From Clostridia bacterium (lineage in GTDB: Bacteria > Bacillota > Clostridia > Oscillospirales > RGIG7773), in contig JAFZHO010000039.1 of assembly GCA_017554835.1 (NCBI GenBank), positions 1 to 64,000 on the forward strand: a stretch of DNA of 64,000 nucleotides, written 5' to 3'. Each line of letters starts with the position of its first letter. The stretch's first letter is position 1. Both the position numbers and the translations under genes were made by a program. The notes under the pieces were generated by a model. It was not told the origin of the DNA. It did not search any database and saw nothing but the letters and a program-made list of their open reading frames with translations. Below, piece after piece: positions 44,505 through 54,858 of this stretch.

Positions 44505-44840
44505 ATGGAAGCAAAAGCACATTTAAGACATATTCGTATAGCTCCCAGAAAGGTTCAGATCGTATGTGACCTTATCAGAAAACAGCCCGTTGGGAAAGCT
44601 ATTGGTATATTAAAAAACACTCCGAAAGTCGCTAGCGAGCCTTTGGAAAAGCTTTTAAAATCTGCAATCGCAAACGCAGAACACAACTTCAATATGGACG
44701 TTGAAAAGCTTTATGTGGCAGAGATATTCGCTTGTCCGGGACCAATCCTAAAGAGAATAATGCCAAGAGCGCAAGGTAGAGCTTTCAGAATAAATAAAAG
44801 AACTTCTCACGTAACAGTAGTTCTAAAAGAGAAAGAATAA
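44505..44840 (+). CDS. rplV: 50S ribosomal protein L22
   Basis: A 111-residue L22, whose long hairpin lines the exit tunnel. [20 protein letters not shown] begins the globular part and [20 protein letters not shown] is the tunnel hairpin, ending [11 protein letters not shown]. Macrolide-resistance mutations map to this hairpin in relatives; no unusual residue is apparent. Confidence 0.97.
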   Translation: MEAKAHLRHIRIAPRKVQIVCDLIRKQPVGKAIGILKNTPKVASEPLEKLLKSAIANAEHNFNMDVEKLYVAEIFACPGPILKRIMPRAQGRAFRINKRTSHVTVVLKEKE

Positions 44841-44859
44841 GCGACAAAGGAGGTAAAGT

Positions 44860-45528
44860 ATGGGCCAGAAAGTTAATACACACGGACTTAGAGTTGGTGT
44901 AATAAAAGGTTGGGATGCCAGATGGTATGCAAACGATAAAGATTTCGGCGATACTCTTGTTGAGGACGTAAAAATCAGAAAATTCGTTAAAGAAGCTACT
45001 AAAGAAGCAGGCGTTCCTAAAATCGAAATCGAAAGAAAAAATAACACAATTAAATTGTTCATTCACTGCGCAAGACCCGGTATCATCATCGGTAGAGGCG
45101 GAAGTGAAATAGAAAAACTAAGAGCACAGGTTGAAAAAATGACAGGCAAAAGCGCATTCATCAATATCGTTGAGGTAGCGCATCCTGACGTTGACGCTCA
45201 GCTTGTTGCAGAGAACGTTGCAGCTCAGCTTGAAAGAAGAGTAGCATTCAGAAGAGCTATGAAACAGTCTATCGGCAGAGCTATGAAGCTTGGTTCAAGA
45301 GGTATCAAAATTGCAGTATCAGGTCGTCTTGGTGGTGCAGATATCGCTAGAACAGAGCATTATCACGAGGGAACAATTCCGCTACAGACACTTAGAGCTG
45401 ATATAGATTACGGTTTTGCAGAAGCAGATACTACCTATGGTAAACTCGGTGTTAAAGTTTGGATATACAAAGGCGAAGTTCTTCGTGAGGTAAAAAGAGC
45501 ACCTCGCAGAAAAGGAGGACAAAGATAA
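44860..45528 (+). CDS. rpsC: 30S ribosomal protein S3
   Basis: A 222-residue S3 that forms part of the mRNA entry helicase. It starts [20 protein letters not shown]. The KH domain is [20 protein letters not shown], and the C-terminal domain has [20 protein letters not shown]. Its stop overlaps the rplP start by one base. Confidence 0.98.
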   Translation: MGQKVNTHGLRVGVIKGWDARWYANDKDFGDTLVEDVKIRKFVKEATKEAGVPKIEIERKNNTIKLFIHCARPGIIIGRGGSEIEKLRAQVEKMTGKSAFINIVEVAHPDVDAQLVAENVAAQLERRVAFRRAMKQSIGRAMKLGSRGIKIAVSGRLGGADIARTEHYHEGTIPLQTLRADIDYGFAEADTTYGKLGVKVWIYKGEVLREVKRAPRRKGGQR

Positions 45529-45956
45529 TGTTATTACCAAAAAGAGTTAAATACAGAAGAGTTCATCGTGGACGTATGAAAGGTAAAGCTACAAGAGGTA
45601 ATACTATCGCTTACGGTGAATACGGTTTGGTTGCAATGGAGCCAGCTTGGGTTAAAAGTAATCAGATCGAAGCTGCCCGTATCGCGTTAACACGTTATAC
45701 AAAAAGAGGCGGTAAAGTATGGATAAAAATATTCCCAGATAAACCTGTTACAGAGAAACCTGCTGAAACTCGTATGGGTTCAGGTAAAGGTTCACCAGAA
45801 TACTGGGTAGCAGTAGTAAAACCGGGAAGAGTTTTGTTTGAACTTTCAGGTGTTACAGAAGAAGTTGCAAGAGAAGCTTTGAGACTTGCTGCTCATAAAC
45901 TTCCTATTAAATGTAAGTTCATGAAAAAAGAAGAGTTAAATGGTGGTGAAGAATGA
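45528..45956 (+). CDS. rplP: 50S ribosomal protein L16
   Basis: A 142-residue L16 near the A-site t[22 protein letters not shown] starts it, and the conserved loop is [20 protein letters not shown]. Start overlaps rpsC (TAATG) and its end overlaps rpmC (ATGATG), so three genes are translationally coupled. Confidence 0.98.
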   Translation: MLLPKRVKYRRVHRGRMKGKATRGNTIAYGEYGLVAMEPAWVKSNQIEAARIALTRYTKRGGKVWIKIFPDKPVTEKPAETRMGSGKGSPEYWVAVVKPGRVLFELSGVTEEVAREALRLAAHKLPIKCKFMKKEELNGGEE

Positions 45957-46165
45957 TGAAATTAAATGAAAAACTCAATGAGTACAGAAATTTAACTGCT
46001 GACGAATTAAATTCCAAATTAGGTGATTTAAAGCAGGAGCTTTTTAATCTTAGATTTCAGCATGCCATTAACCAGTTGGAAAATCCTCAGAGAATTCCCG
46101 CTGTAAAAAAGGATATTGCCAGAATTAAAACCATTCTTCGCGAGATGGAACTTAAAAATAATTAA
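45953..46165 (+). CDS. rpmC: 50S ribosomal protein L29
   Basis: A 70-residue helical protein: [20 protein letters not shown] followed by [20 protein letters not shown]. Two tandem ATG codons (45953 and 45956) could serve as start; both lie within range of GGTGGTGA inside rplP. L29 borders the exit tunnel next to L23. Confidence 0.96.
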   Translation: MMKLNEKLNEYRNLTADELNSKLGDLKQELFNLRFQHAINQLENPQRIPAVKKDIARIKTILREMELKNN

Positions 46166-46189
46166 TTTCCCTAGCGGAAAGGAGGAAAA

Positions 46190-46450
46190 ATGGTGAGCGA
46201 AAGAGCATTAAGAAAAACTATGGTTGGAAAAGTTGTCAGCAACAAAATGGAAAAAACAATTGTTGTTGCAATTGAAGATAATGTAAAACATCCCCTCTAT
46301 AATAAGGTTGTAAAAAGCACTTATAAATTAAAAGCTCATGATGAAAATAACGAATGTAACGTGGGCGACAAGGTTCAGGTAATGGAAACCCGTCCTTTAT
46401 CAAAGGATAAGAGATTCCGCCTTGTAAAAATAATTGAAAGAGCTAAATAA
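46190..46450 (+). CDS. rpsQ: 30S ribosomal protein S17
   Basis: An 86-residue OB-fold protein: [40 protein letters not shown] and [20 protein letters not shown] are all standard S17. AAGGAGG precedes the ATG. Binds 16S rRNA helix 11 early in assembly. Confidence 0.97.
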   Translation: MVSERALRKTMVGKVVSNKMEKTIVVAIEDNVKHPLYNKVVKSTYKLKAHDENNECNVGDKVQVMETRPLSKDKRFRLVKIIERAK

Positions 46451-46481
46451 TCCGTGCTAATCAAGGAAGGAGGATATTACC

Positions 46482-46850
46482 GTGATACAGCAACAGACAT
46501 ATCTTAAAGTAGCTGATAACACAGGAGCAAAAGAAATAATGTGTATCCGTGTTCTCGGCGGAACAAGAAGACGCTATGCTAACGTTGGAGATGTTATAAT
46601 CGCATCTGTTAAAAAATCAACACCAGGCGGCGTTGTAAAAAAAGGTGACGTAGTAAAGGCTGTAGTAGTAAGATCTTCGTTTGGTCTCAGAAGAGCAGAC
46701 GGTTCTTATATTAAATTTGATGATAACGCAGCCGTAATCATAAAAGACGATAAAAACCCAAGAGGCACCCGTATCTTTGGGCCGGTTGCCAGAGAGCTTC
46801 GTGAAAAAGAATATATGAAGATTCTTTCACTTGCTCCTGAGGTTCTTTAA
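46482..46850 (+). CDS. rplN: 50S ribosomal protein L14
   Basis: A 122-residue L14 at the subunit interface, target of the silencing factor RsfS in other bacteria. It starts from [43 protein letters not shown] and [20 protein letters not shown] follow. GAAGGAGG lies upstream. Confidence 0.98.
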   Translation: MIQQQTYLKVADNTGAKEIMCIRVLGGTRRRYANVGDVIIASVKKSTPGGVVKKGDVVKAVVVRSSFGLRRADGSYIKFDDNAAVIIKDDKNPRGTRIFGPVARELREKEYMKILSLAPEVL

Positions 46851-46862
46851 TTAGGAGGTGCA

Positions 46863-47261
46863 ATGATGAGTAAAATTCACGTTCAGAAGGACGATTTGGT
46901 AGTTGTTATTTCCGGAAAATCTAACTATAAAAACGCAAAAAATTATAAAGAGTTGAAGGAAAAGAACAAAACCGGTAAAGAATTATATAAACCTGCAAAA
47001 GTTCTTGAGGTTTCTCCTGAAGAAGGAAAAGTAATTGTTGAAGGTAAAAACCTTGTTACAAAACACGTTAAACCAAAAAGACAGGGCGAAGCAGGCGGAA
47101 TCGTAAAAGCAGAAGCTGCTATGTATGCAAGCAAAGTTATGCATTATTGCGAAAAATGCGAAATGCCAGTTAAAATCGGTGTTAAAATCGAAGAAGACGG
47201 CAGCAAAACAAGAGTTTGCAGAAAATGCGGCACAGAAATCGGAAAATACGGAAGGAGGTAA
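46863..47261 (+). CDS. rplX: 50S ribosomal protein L24 with an extra loop and zinc motif
   Basis: A 132-residue L24, about 30 longer than the usual 100-105. The KOW motif is interrupted after VVVISGK by a Lys/Asn-rich insertion of about 20 residues (SNYKNAKNYKELKEKNKTGK) before AKVLEVSPEEGKVIVEGKNL. The C-terminal part carries CEKCEMPVKIG and VCRKCGTEIG, a four-Cys zinc ribbon seen in some L24. ATG 46863 and 46866 are both possible. It starts assembly of the 50S subunit at the tunnel exit. Confidence 0.93.
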   Translation: MMSKIHVQKDDLVVVISGKSNYKNAKNYKELKEKNKTGKELYKPAKVLEVSPEEGKVIVEGKNLVTKHVKPKRQGEAGGIVKAEAAMYASKVMHYCEKCEMPVKIGVKIEEDGSKTRVCRKCGTEIGKYGRR

Positions 47262-47266
47262 CCTGA

Positions 47267-47806
47267 ATGGCACGTTATAAAGAGCTATATAATAACGAAG
47301 TTGCTCCGGCACTTATGAAGAAATTTAACTATAAGAGCCCGATGCAGATTCCGAAAATTGATAAAATCGTTATCAACGTAGGATGCGGTGATGCTCGTGA
47401 CAACTCCAAGGTTATCGAGTCCGTAACTACAGATTTAGCAGCGATTACAGGTCAGAAACCTGTTGTATGTAAAGCTAGAAAATCAGTTGCAAACTTTAAA
47501 CTTCGTGAAGGTATGAACATCGGCGTTAAAGTTACTCTAAGAGGAGAGAGAATGTATGATTTCCTTGAGAGACTTTTCGACGTTGCACTACCAAGAGTAA
47601 GAGATTTCAGAGGAATTAATCCTAACTCTTTCGACGGCAGAGGAAACTATGCTATGGGCGTTAAAGAGCAGCTTATCTTCCCTGAAATCGAATACGATAA
47701 AATCGATAAAGTTCGCGGCATGGATATTGTATTTACAACCACTGCAAACACCGACGAAGAAGCAAAAGAATTGCTAACCCTTATGGGCGCACCTTTTGCA
47801 AAGTAA
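47267..47806 (+). CDS. rplE: 50S ribosomal protein L5
   Basis: A 179-residue L5 that carries 5S rRNA and touches P-site t[23 protein letters not shown] starts it; [40 protein letters not shown] and [20 protein letters not shown] are diagnostic. Six bases after rplX. Confidence 0.98.
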   Translation: MARYKELYNNEVAPALMKKFNYKSPMQIPKIDKIVINVGCGDARDNSKVIESVTTDLAAITGQKPVVCKARKSVANFKLREGMNIGVKVTLRGERMYDFLERLFDVALPRVRDFRGINPNSFDGRGNYAMGVKEQLIFPEIEYDKIDKVRGMDIVFTTTANTDEEAKELLTLMGAPFAK

Positions 47807-47821
47807 TGAGGAGGAATTAAA

Positions 47822-48007
47822 GTGGCTAAAAAAGCAATGATTAACAAACAACAGGGTACTCAGAAATACGCTGTTCGTTCATATAACAGATGTAAAATAT
47901 GCGGAAGACCACACGCTTATCTTCGTAAATTCGGTATATGCCGTATTTGCTTCAGAGAACTTGCTTACAAAGGTCAGATTCCCGGCGTAAGAAAAGCAAG
48001 TTGGTAA
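47822..48007 (+). CDS. rpsN: 30S ribosomal protein S14, zinc-binding type
   Basis: A 61-residue zinc (C+) form of S14: [20 protein letters not shown] then [17 protein letters not shown], with both CxxC pairs intact. GTG start at 47822 follows GAGGAATTAAA. A zinc-independent paralogue, if present, is not in this window. Confidence 0.97.
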   Translation: MAKKAMINKQQGTQKYAVRSYNRCKICGRPHAYLRKFGICRICFRELAYKGQIPGVRKASW

Positions 48008-48062
48008 ACCGTAGTAAAAGAAAGCAATAAAGCTTACTTTTTGAAACAAGGAGGTATTGGAT

Positions 48063-48461
48063 ATGCAGATTACAGATCCTATTGCTGATTTGCTAACTAG
48101 AATCAGAAACGCGAACTCAGCAAAACATGATACTGTTTTAATTCCCGCTTCAAATATGAAAAAAGCTATCACTCAGATTTTACTTGACGAGGGATATATC
48201 AAAGCTTTCGAAGTAACTGAAGACGGAAAACAGGGTGTTATCAAAGTAACACTTAAGTATAACGAAAACAAAGAACAGGTTATCAAAGGCCTTAGAAGAG
48301 TTTCTAAACCGGGTCTTAGAATATATGCAGATGTTGAAAATATGCCAAAAGTAATGCAAGGTATCGGAACTGCAATAGTTTCAACTTCAAAAGGAATTAT
48401 GACCGATAAAGCAGCTCGTAAAGCCAACGTTGGCGGCGAAGTTCTTGCTTATATTTGGTAA
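48063..48461 (+). CDS. rpsH: 30S ribosomal protein S8
   Basis: A 132-residue S8: [20 protein letters not shown], the RNA-binding core, and [20 protein letters not shown] then GGEVLAYIW at the C terminus. ATG 48063 is chosen because AAGGAGG lies eight bases upstream; a TTG at 48057 is too close. In E. coli S8 is the repressor of the spc operon. Confidence 0.97.
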   Translation: MQITDPIADLLTRIRNANSAKHDTVLIPASNMKKAITQILLDEGYIKAFEVTEDGKQGVIKVTLKYNENKEQVIKGLRRVSKPGLRIYADVENMPKVMQGIGTAIVSTSKGIMTDKAARKANVGGEVLAYIW

Positions 48462-48477
48462 TTAGGAGGAGCACGAA

Positions 48478-49020
48478 ATGTCAAGAATAGGTAGAAAACC
48501 CGTGCAAATCCCTCAGGGTGTTGAAGTTAAGCTTGATGGTAACCACATTACTGTAAAAGGACCAAAAGGCACTTTGGAGAGAACACTGCACGAAGATATG
48601 ATAATCAAAATGGAAAACAACGAAATCGTTGTTGAACGTCCAAGTGAAGACAAAAATCACAGATCACTTCACGGATTAACCAGAACTCTTATTTCCAACA
48701 TGGTTGTTGGTGTAACTGAAGGTTTCAAGAAAAATCTTGAAGTTAACGGCGTTGGTTACAGAGCAGCAAAACAGGGAAAAGATCTTGTGCTTAACCTTGG
48801 ATACTCACACCAGGTAATCGTTTCTGAAATCGACGGAATTAGTATCGAAGTTCCAAATCCGAACCAGGTAATAATCTCCGGCGCTGATAAACAGGCAGTT
48901 GGCCAGTTCGCAGCAGAAATCAGAGAAAAAAGACCACCTGAACCCTATAAAGGAAAAGGTATCAAATACGATTACGAAGTTATCCGTCGTAAAGAAGGTA
49001 AAGCAGGTAAAGGTAAATAA
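48478..49020 (+). CDS. rplF: 50S ribosomal protein L6
   Basis: A 180-residue L6: [20 protein letters not shown] starts the first of two repeated domains. [20 protein letters not shown] and [20 protein letters not shown] are standard. It sits near the factor-binding stalk base. Confidence 0.98.
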   Translation: MSRIGRKPVQIPQGVEVKLDGNHITVKGPKGTLERTLHEDMIIKMENNEIVVERPSEDKNHRSLHGLTRTLISNMVVGVTEGFKKNLEVNGVGYRAAKQGKDLVLNLGYSHQVIVSEIDGISIEVPNPNQVIISGADKQAVGQFAAEIREKRPPEPYKGKGIKYDYEVIRRKEGKAGKGK

Positions 49021-49038
49021 AGGAAGGAGTGAAGTCGG

Positions 49039-49398
49039 ATGGTTAATAAGCCAAACAGCAACAAGGCTCGTATCAGAAGACATCAGAGAGTTAGAGCAAA
49101 AATCAGCGGTACTACTGATTGCCCAAGACTTAATGTTTTCAGAAGCCTTAACAATATATATGCACAGATTATAGACGACACTAAGGGTCAGACCTTAGTA
49201 TCAGCCTCCACTTTAGATAAAGAGTTTGAAGGAGCAACAGGAAACTGCGAAGCAGCTAAAAAGGTTGGCCTTTTGGTTGCAAAAAGAGCTCTTGAAAAAG
49301 GAATCGAAAACGTAGTTTTTGATAGAGGTGGATACCTTTATCACGGAAGAATAAAAGAACTAGCAGACGGAGCCCGCGAAGGCGGACTTAAGTTCTAA
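49039..49398 (+). CDS. rplR: 50S ribosomal protein L18
   Basis: A 119-residue L18 that binds 5S r[43 protein letters not shown] and the C-terminal [20 protein letters not shown] with REGGLKF. GGAAGGAG precedes the start. Confidence 0.98.
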   Translation: MVNKPNSNKARIRRHQRVRAKISGTTDCPRLNVFRSLNNIYAQIIDDTKGQTLVSASTLDKEFEGATGNCEAAKKVGLLVAKRALEKGIENVVFDRGGYLYHGRIKELADGAREGGLKF

Positions 49399-49412
49399 TA
49401 AGGAGGGATACA

Positions 49413-49913
49413 ATGTCAAAGATAGATGCAAGCACTTTGGATATAACTGAAGTAGTAGTTGATATGAAACGTGTATCCAAAACTGTTAAAGGTGGCCGTG
49501 TTATGAAATTGCAGGCAATCGTAGTTGTCGGCGACAAAAACGGACACGTTGGATGCGGTATCGGAAAAGCTTCAGACTATTCAGATGCTATCAAAAAAGG
49601 AATCGAAGACGCTAAGAAAAATATGGTTGAGATTTCTCTGAAAGACACAACTATTCCTCACGAAATCGTTGGTAATTTCAGAGCTTCAAACGTTCTTCTA
49701 AAACCAGCTCCCGAAGGTACAGGAGTTATCGCCGGAGGCGCTGTTCGTGCCGTTGTTGAACTTGCAGGAATTAAAGATATCAGAACTAAATCTCTTGGAA
49801 GCAACAACAAAGTTAACGTTGTTAAAGCAACAATCGAAGGACTTAAAAATATCAGAACAGCAGAAGACGTTGCAAAAACACGCGGTATTACCGTAGAAGA
49901 ATTATTAGGATAG
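49413..49913 (+). CDS. rpsE: 30S ribosomal protein S5
   Basis: A 166-residue S5 involved in fidelity and mRNA unwinding. [20 protein letters not shown] and [20 protein letters not shown] form the N-terminal double-stranded-RNA-binding domain. [20 protein letters not shown] and [19 protein letters not shown] end it. Confidence 0.98.
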   Translation: MSKIDASTLDITEVVVDMKRVSKTVKGGRVMKLQAIVVVGDKNGHVGCGIGKASDYSDAIKKGIEDAKKNMVEISLKDTTIPHEIVGNFRASNVLLKPAPEGTGVIAGGAVRAVVELAGIKDIRTKSLGSNNKVNVVKATIEGLKNIRTAEDVAKTRGITVEELLG

Positions 49914-49924
49914 GAGGGAAAATG

Positions 49925-50107
49925 ATGGCTACATTAAAAATAAAGCTTGTTAAAAGTTTAATAGGTAGAAAAGATGACCAAATAGCCACTGCACTATCCC
50001 TAGGTCTTAAACGCATTGGAGCTGAAACTATTCAGCCAGACAATGCTGCTACAAGAGGAAAAATCTTTAAAATAAAACACCTTATCCAAGTTGTTGAAGA
50101 AAAGTAA
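49925..50107 (+). CDS. rpmD: 50S ribosomal protein L30
   Basis: A 60-residue L30: ATLKIKLVKSLIGRKDDQIA then ALSLGLKRIGAETIQPDN. ATG 49922 and 49925 are tandem; I use the second, which gives the usual short N terminus. TAGGAGGG precedes them. Confidence 0.95.
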   Translation: MATLKIKLVKSLIGRKDDQIATALSLGLKRIGAETIQPDNAATRGKIFKIKHLIQVVEEK

Positions 50108-50119
50108 GGAGGTGTCACT

Positions 50120-50560
50120 ATGTTGCTAAGCGAACTAAGTCCTGCTAAAGGCGCTACTCAGGTTGGTAAAAGAAAAGGTAGAGGTGCCGGTTCCGGAAAC
50201 GGTAAAACTGCAGGAAGAGGACACAAAGGTCAATGGGCTCGTTCAGGCGGAGGAGTTAGACCTGGATTTGAAGGCGGACAGATGCCACTTCAAAGACGTA
50301 TACCAAAAAGAGGTTTTAACAACATTTTCGCTAAGAAATATACAGAAATCAATGTATCCGATTTGGAAAGATTGGAGAACGTTTCTGAAGTTACTGCTGA
50401 GGTGCTTCTTGAAAACGGCATAATCAGCAAAATTCAGGATGGAGTTAAGGTTTTAGGTAGAGGTGAAATCACTAAGAGCTTTACTGTTAAAGTTGCTAAG
50501 GTTTCAGAATCTGCTAAAGCTAAAATCGAAGCTGCCGGAGGAAAGGTAGAGGTGGAATAA
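50120..50560 (+). CDS. rplO: 50S ribosomal protein L15
   Basis: A 146-residue L15: [20 protein letters not shown], the glycine-rich [19 protein letters not shown] extension, and [19 protein letters not shown]. The extended tail reaches into the 50S core. Two bases from secY. Confidence 0.98.
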   Translation: MLLSELSPAKGATQVGKRKGRGAGSGNGKTAGRGHKGQWARSGGGVRPGFEGGQMPLQRRIPKRGFNNIFAKKYTEINVSDLERLENVSEVTAEVLLENGIISKIQDGVKVLGRGEITKSFTVKVAKVSESAKAKIEAAGGKVEVE

Positions 50561-50561
50561 T

Positions 50562-51857
50562 ATGTTTAGTGTTTTCAAAAACGCTTGGAAAATCCAGGAC
50601 TTGAGAAAGAAAATCATATTTACACTTTTCATCGTAATACTTTTCCGTATTGGTTCAGCAATCCCCGTTCCGTTTATTAACGCAGAAGCAGTTGCAAGTT
50701 TATTCAACGTTGGCACAGGAACTGATTTCCTTGGCTACTTGAATACCTTGTCAGGTGGAGCACTTGAAAAAGCAACAATCTTTGCTCTTTCAATCTCTCC
50801 ATATATCACTGCAAGCATCGTAATTCAGCTTTTAACAATTGCTATTCCTTATTTAGAGAGAAAATCTAAAGAAGGCGAAGAAGGAAGAAAGTTTATAAAT
50901 AACTGGACTCGTTATACTACCATTATTCTTGGTTCTATCACTGCATTCGGTTTTTATACAATGCTTAAAAATTCTCAGGCACTTTCTCCCGTAAACGGCA
51001 AATTCGAAGCAGTTTTACAGGCAATTATAATCATTGGAATATTTGTAACAGGCGCATGCTTGATTATGTGGCTTGGCGAAAAGATTAACGAAAAAGGTAT
51101 CGGTAACGGTATTTCAATCATTCTTTTCACAGGTATCCTTTCAAGATTTCCGGCATTTATCACTCAGAGCATCGCAAACATAACAACAGGAAGAGCTTGG
51201 ATCCCCGTAGTTGGACTAATCGGAAGTATCCTTATGATAGCTTTTGTTGTTATTATGAATAACGCAGAGAGAAGAATCCCTGTTCAGTATGCTAAGAGAG
51301 TTGTTGGAAGAAAAGTATACGGCGGCCAGAGCACTCATATTCCTATGAAAGTTAGTATGTCAGGCGTTATGCCTATCATCTTCGCAACATCACTTATCTC
51401 AATGCCAAGTATGATAGTTGCTTTGTTCTATGGAAATCAGATTCCTCAGAGCGGATTCTGGGCAATAGTTATGAAACTATTCTCACAGACAAGCTGGCTA
51501 TACGTTGTTTTGGTATTCCTATTGATAGTTGCATTTGCTTATTTCTACGTTGTAATTCAGTTCAACCCAGTTGAAGTTGCAAATAACTTGAAGAAAAACG
51601 GCGGATTTATCCCCGGTATCAGACCAGGTAAACCAACCGTTGATTATATTTCAAAGATTTTGTGGAGAATTACATTTATAGGCGCTATGTTCCTTGGAAT
51701 TATTTCAGTTGTTCCTAATATAATTGATATGTTTGCAAACGTTGGTTTGGCAATTGGCGGAACTTCACTTGTAATCGTTGTTGGTGTTGCAATTGAAACC
51801 GTTAAAGCGCTTGAATCTCAGATGCTAATGCGTCATTATAAAGGATTTTTGGAATAA
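50562..51857 (+). CDS. secY: SecY preprotein translocase channel subunit
   Basis: A 431-residue, ten-helix protein forming the protein-conducting channel. The N-terminal KNAWKIQDLRKKIIFTLFIV starts before helix 1; SGGALEKATIFALSISPYIT is the plug and lateral-gate region. The cytoplasmic loop AERRIPVQYAKRVVGRKVYG and the C-terminal ALESQMLMRHYKGFLE are conserved. Only one base separates it from rplO, typical of the spc order. Confidence 0.98.
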   Translation: MFSVFKNAWKIQDLRKKIIFTLFIVILFRIGSAIPVPFINAEAVASLFNVGTGTDFLGYLNTLSGGALEKATIFALSISPYITASIVIQLLTIAIPYLERKSKEGEEGRKFINNWTRYTTIILGSITAFGFYTMLKNSQALSPVNGKFEAVLQAIIIIGIFVTGACLIMWLGEKINEKGIGNGISIILFTGILSRFPAFITQSIANITTGRAWIPVVGLIGSILMIAFVVIMNNAERRIPVQYAKRVVGRKVYGGQSTHIPMKVSMSGVMPIIFATSLISMPSMIVALFYGNQIPQSGFWAIVMKLFSQTSWLYVVLVFLLIVAFAYFYVVIQFNPVEVANNLKKNGGFIPGIRPGKPTVDYISKILWRITFIGAMFLGIISVVPNIIDMFANVGLAIGGTSLVIVVGVAIETVKALESQMLMRHYKGFLE

Positions 51858-51875
51858 TCGGGAGGCAATAAAAGT

Positions 51876-52508
51876 ATGAAACTTATACTTTTGGGTGCCC
51901 CCGGTGCGGGAAAAGGAACTCAGGCAGAAAATATCTGCAAGAAGTATAATATTCCCGCAATTTCTACAGGCGACATTATCAGAAAAGCCATGAAAGACGG
52001 AACTCCCATGGGAGAAAAGGTGAAATCCTATATGGAAAAAGGCGCCTTGGTTCCCGACGAAATTGTTATTGAAATAATTTCGGGAAGACTTTTGGAGGAA
52101 GACTGCAAAAACGGATTTATCCTTGACGGCTTCCCCAGAACGGTTCCTCAGGCGCAGGCACTTGATAAAATGGGCGTAGAAATAGATAAAGTTATTTCCA
52201 TCGAAGTATCAGATGAAAATATAATTGAGAGAATGTCCGGCAGACGTATCTGCAATAAATGCGGAACGTCATACCATCTTGTTTATAAGCCGTCAGTTAA
52301 CGAAACCGACTGCAAAAAATGCGATGGTAAACTTATTATCAGAGATGATGATAAACCGGAAACCGTTAAAGAAAGACTTCATATTTATCATCAGCAGACC
52401 GAACCTCTTAAAGACTACTACGGTAAAACCGGTAAGCTACGTCTTGTGGAAGGTCAGGAAAAGGTGGAAGACACCACTGCTTTGACAATGAAAGCTCTTG
52501 AGGATTAA
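51876..52508 (+). CDS. adk: Adenylate kinase with zinc lid
   Basis: A 210-residue kinase (ATP + AMP to 2 ADP). The P-loop is LGAPGAGKGTQAENI, AMP-binding TGDIIRKAM and GFILDGFPRTVPQAQAL. The lid contains CNKCGTSYH and CKKCDG, the four-Cys zinc site of Gram-positive enzymes. Normal length. Standard position after secY. Confidence 0.97.
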   Translation: MKLILLGAPGAGKGTQAENICKKYNIPAISTGDIIRKAMKDGTPMGEKVKSYMEKGALVPDEIVIEIISGRLLEEDCKNGFILDGFPRTVPQAQALDKMGVEIDKVISIEVSDENIIERMSGRRICNKCGTSYHLVYKPSVNETDCKKCDGKLIIRDDDKPETVKERLHIYHQQTEPLKDYYGKTGKLRLVEGQEKVEDTTALTMKALED

Positions 52509-52516
52509 GATATAGT

Positions 52517-53266
52517 ATGGTTACGCTAAAAAACAGCAGCGAAATCGAAAAAATGAAAGCCGCCGGGGAAATCGCTATCACTGCCTTATATAAGGCGAGA
52601 GAGTTGATAAAACCCGGGGTGACTACATTTTTTCTTGATGAAGTAATAAGAAAACATATCGTGGCAAGCGGTGCAAAACCCTCATTTCTGGGGTATGGCG
52701 GATTTCCGGCAAGCGCTTGCATATCAGTTAATGATAAGATTATTCACGGTATTCCTTCAAGAGAGGAGATTCTCAAAGAAGGAGACATAGTAAGTATTGA
52801 CGTGGGAGCGTGTTATAAAGGTTTTCACGGAGATTGCGCCAGAACCTACGGCGTGGGAGAAATATCCGATAACGCCAAAATGCTTATAGACGTTACAAGA
52901 GAGAGCTTTTTTGTGGGAATCAAAAAAGCAATCGTTGGAAACAGAATGGGCGATTTGGGAAATGCGATTTACTCTTATGCTGAAAAGTTCGGATACGGCG
53001 TTGTGGAGGATTATACCGGTCACGGAATCGGAAGAGCCCTTCACGAAGACCCCGGAGTTCCAAATTACGGAACGGCGGGCAGAGGTATAAGATTCCAGGA
53101 AGGAATGACTCTTGCCGTTGAACCTATGATTAACGAAGGAACTAAGGACTTCTATATCCTTGAAGACAAATGGTCAGTAATGACAATGGATCATAAGCTT
53201 TCGGCACATTACGAAAACACCATTGTTGTGACCGGTGACGAACCCGTTATACTTACAAAAGTTTAG
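52517..53266 (+). CDS. map: Methionine aminopeptidase type I
   Basis: A 249-residue enzyme that removes N-terminal Met. The metal ligands are in VSIDVGACYKGFHGDCARTY (two Asp), YTGHGIGRALHEDPGVPNYG (His), EPMINEG (Glu) and HYENTIVVTGD (Glu). Starts eight bases after adk. Type Ia size, without an N-terminal extension. Confidence 0.97.
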   Translation: MVTLKNSSEIEKMKAAGEIAITALYKARELIKPGVTTFFLDEVIRKHIVASGAKPSFLGYGGFPASACISVNDKIIHGIPSREEILKEGDIVSIDVGACYKGFHGDCARTYGVGEISDNAKMLIDVTRESFFVGIKKAIVGNRMGDLGNAIYSYAEKFGYGVVEDYTGHGIGRALHEDPGVPNYGTAGRGIRFQEGMTLAVEPMINEGTKDFYILEDKWSVMTMDHKLSAHYENTIVVTGDEPVILTKV

Positions 53267-53276
53267 GAGGACTGTA

Positions 53277-53570
53277 ATGAGTTTGACTAAAGGATGCGTA
53301 GTAATTTCCAAAGCAGGAAGAGACAAAGGAAAATTATTCTTTGTTCTTTCCCAGCCGGAAGAAAATATCGTAATGATAGTTGACGGCAAGCAGAGAAATC
53401 TTGAGCATCCCAAAAAAAAGAAACTGAAGCACGTAATGAAATTTGACGGAAAAGACGAAGAAGTTCTTTTCGTAAGTTCGAAAATCGCTTCGGAAGAAAA
53501 AGTTACTAATTCAGAAATTCGCAAAGCGCTGAATTATTTGAATAACAAATATCTTATATCAAAAGAATAG
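53277..53570 (+). CDS. KOW-domain RNA-binding protein (L14e-like)
   Basis: A 97-residue basic protein. SLTKGCVVISKAGRDKGKLF is a KOW motif of the archaeal-eukaryal L14e/L27e type, which Firmicutes encode between map and infA. It presumably binds rRNA or the ribosome, but the exact role is not established. ATG 53277 is chosen because TTAGGAGG precedes it. Confidence 0.85.
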   Translation: MSLTKGCVVISKAGRDKGKLFFVLSQPEENIVMIVDGKQRNLEHPKKKKLKHVMKFDGKDEEVLFVSSKIASEEKVTNSEIRKALNYLNNKYLISKE

Positions 53571-53582
53571 GAGGTAATTTCG

Positions 53583-53801
53583 TTGGCTAAAGATGATATA
53601 ATGGAATTCGAAGGCGTAGTTCTTGAAACTTTACCTGACACAATGTTTAAAGTTGAGCTTGAAAACGGGCATCAGATACTTGCAAACATTTCAGGAAAAT
53701 TAAGACAGAACTATATAAGAATATTACCCGGTGATAAGGTAACGGTTGAGGTATCAACCTACGATTTAACTAGAGGCCGAATCACCTGGAGAGGAAAATA
53801 A
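53583..53801 (+). CDS. infA: Translation initiation factor IF-1 (UUG start)
   Basis: A 72-residue OB-fold protein: [40 protein letters not shown] and [20 protein letters not shown]. It must start at TTG 53583, because no ATG or GTG is in range and GGAGG lies eight bases upstream. IF-1 blocks the A site during initiation. Confidence 0.96.
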   Translation: MAKDDIMEFEGVVLETLPDTMFKVELENGHQILANISGKLRQNYIRILPGDKVTVEVSTYDLTRGRITWRGK

Positions 53802-53855
53802 AACCCTGCATCTTTTGGCATTTAAGATGTCAAAGCTAAGAAGGAGGTAATTGAT

Positions 53856-53969
53856 ATGAAGGTAAGACCTTCTGTTAAACCTATTTGCGAAAAATGCAAA
53901 ATAATTAAAAGAAAAGGCAAAGTAATGGTAATTTGCCAGAACCCACAACATAAGCAGAAACAAGGTTAA
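53856..53969 (+). CDS. rpmJ: 50S ribosomal protein L36
   Basis: A 37-residue zinc-ribbon protein: [20 protein letters not shown] then [15 protein letters not shown]. The Cys-x2-Cys...Cys...His zinc ligands are all present. AAGGAGGT precedes the ATG. Standard position between infA and rpsM. Confidence 0.96.
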   Translation: MKVRPSVKPICEKCKIIKRKGKVMVICQNPQHKQKQG

Positions 53970-54055
53970 GCTGACAAATAAAGAGGATGCACTAAGTATT
54001 TTGTGATTTTTTGAAAGCAAAACCCATGAAGATTAATTTTATGGAGGTGTAAGCT

Positions 54056-54424
54056 ATGGCTCGTATAGCCGGTGTTGACTTACCAAGAGAAAAAAGAGTT
54101 GAAGTTGGTTTGACTTATATTTTCGGAATCGGTGCAACAAGCGCTAAGAAAATTCTTGAATCAACTGGTGTAAATCCCGATACAAGAGTTAAAGATTTAA
54201 CTCCTGAAGATGAGAACAAAATCCGTGATTATATCGATAAGAACTTTGTTGTTGAGGGCGACCTTAGAAGAGATACTGCTCTAGACATTAAAAGACTTAT
54301 GGAAATCGGATGCTACAGAGGAATCAGACATAGAAAAGGCTTACCTGTAAGAGGTCAGAAGACCAAAACAAACGCGAGAACACGTAAAGGCCCTAGAAAG
54401 ACTATCGCTAATAAAAAGAAATAA
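54056..54424 (+). CDS. rpsM: 30S ribosomal protein S13
   Basis: A 122-residue S13: [40 protein letters not shown] and the basic tail [20 protein letters not shown]. It bridges the head to the 50S subunit. GGAGGTGTAAGCT precedes the ATG. Confidence 0.98.
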   Translation: MARIAGVDLPREKRVEVGLTYIFGIGATSAKKILESTGVNPDTRVKDLTPEDENKIRDYIDKNFVVEGDLRRDTALDIKRLMEIGCYRGIRHRKGLPVRGQKTKTNARTRKGPRKTIANKKK

Positions 54425-54438
54425 GGAGGGAATAGTCA

Positions 54439-54834
54439 GTGGCAAAAGCTAAAAAAGTAATCAGAAAACGTCGTGAACGTAAAAACATTGAAAAAGGCGC
54501 AGCGCATATCCAGGCAACTTTCAATAACACAATAGTTACTATTACCGACATAAAAGGCAATGCTATATCATGGGCTTCAGCAGGCGGATTGGGATATAGA
54601 GGATCTCGTAAATCAACTCCATTTGCAGCTCAGATGGCAGCAGAAGCTGCAGCAAAAGCAGCAATGGAACACGGACTAAAAACTGTTGAAGTATACGTTA
54701 AAGGTCCGGGCACAGGAGCTCGCGAATCAGCGATCCGTGCATTGCAGGCAGCAGGAATTGAAGTAAACATGATCAAAGATGTTACTCCAATCCCTCATAA
54801 TGGTTGTCGTCCACCTAAAAGAAGACGTGTATAA
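54439..54834 (+). CDS. rpsK: 30S ribosomal protein S11
   Basis: A 131-residue S11 from a GTG start: [40 protein letters not shown] and the C-terminal [16 protein letters not shown]. Platform protein next to mRNA Shine-Dalgarno helix. AAGGAGGG upstream. Confidence 0.98.
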   Translation: MAKAKKVIRKRRERKNIEKGAAHIQATFNNTIVTITDIKGNAISWASAGGLGYRGSRKSTPFAAQMAAEAAAKAAMEHGLKTVEVYVKGPGTGARESAIRALQAAGIEVNMIKDVTPIPHNGCRPPKRRRV

Positions 54835-54858
54835 TATTAATGGAGGTGTTACGTTAGA

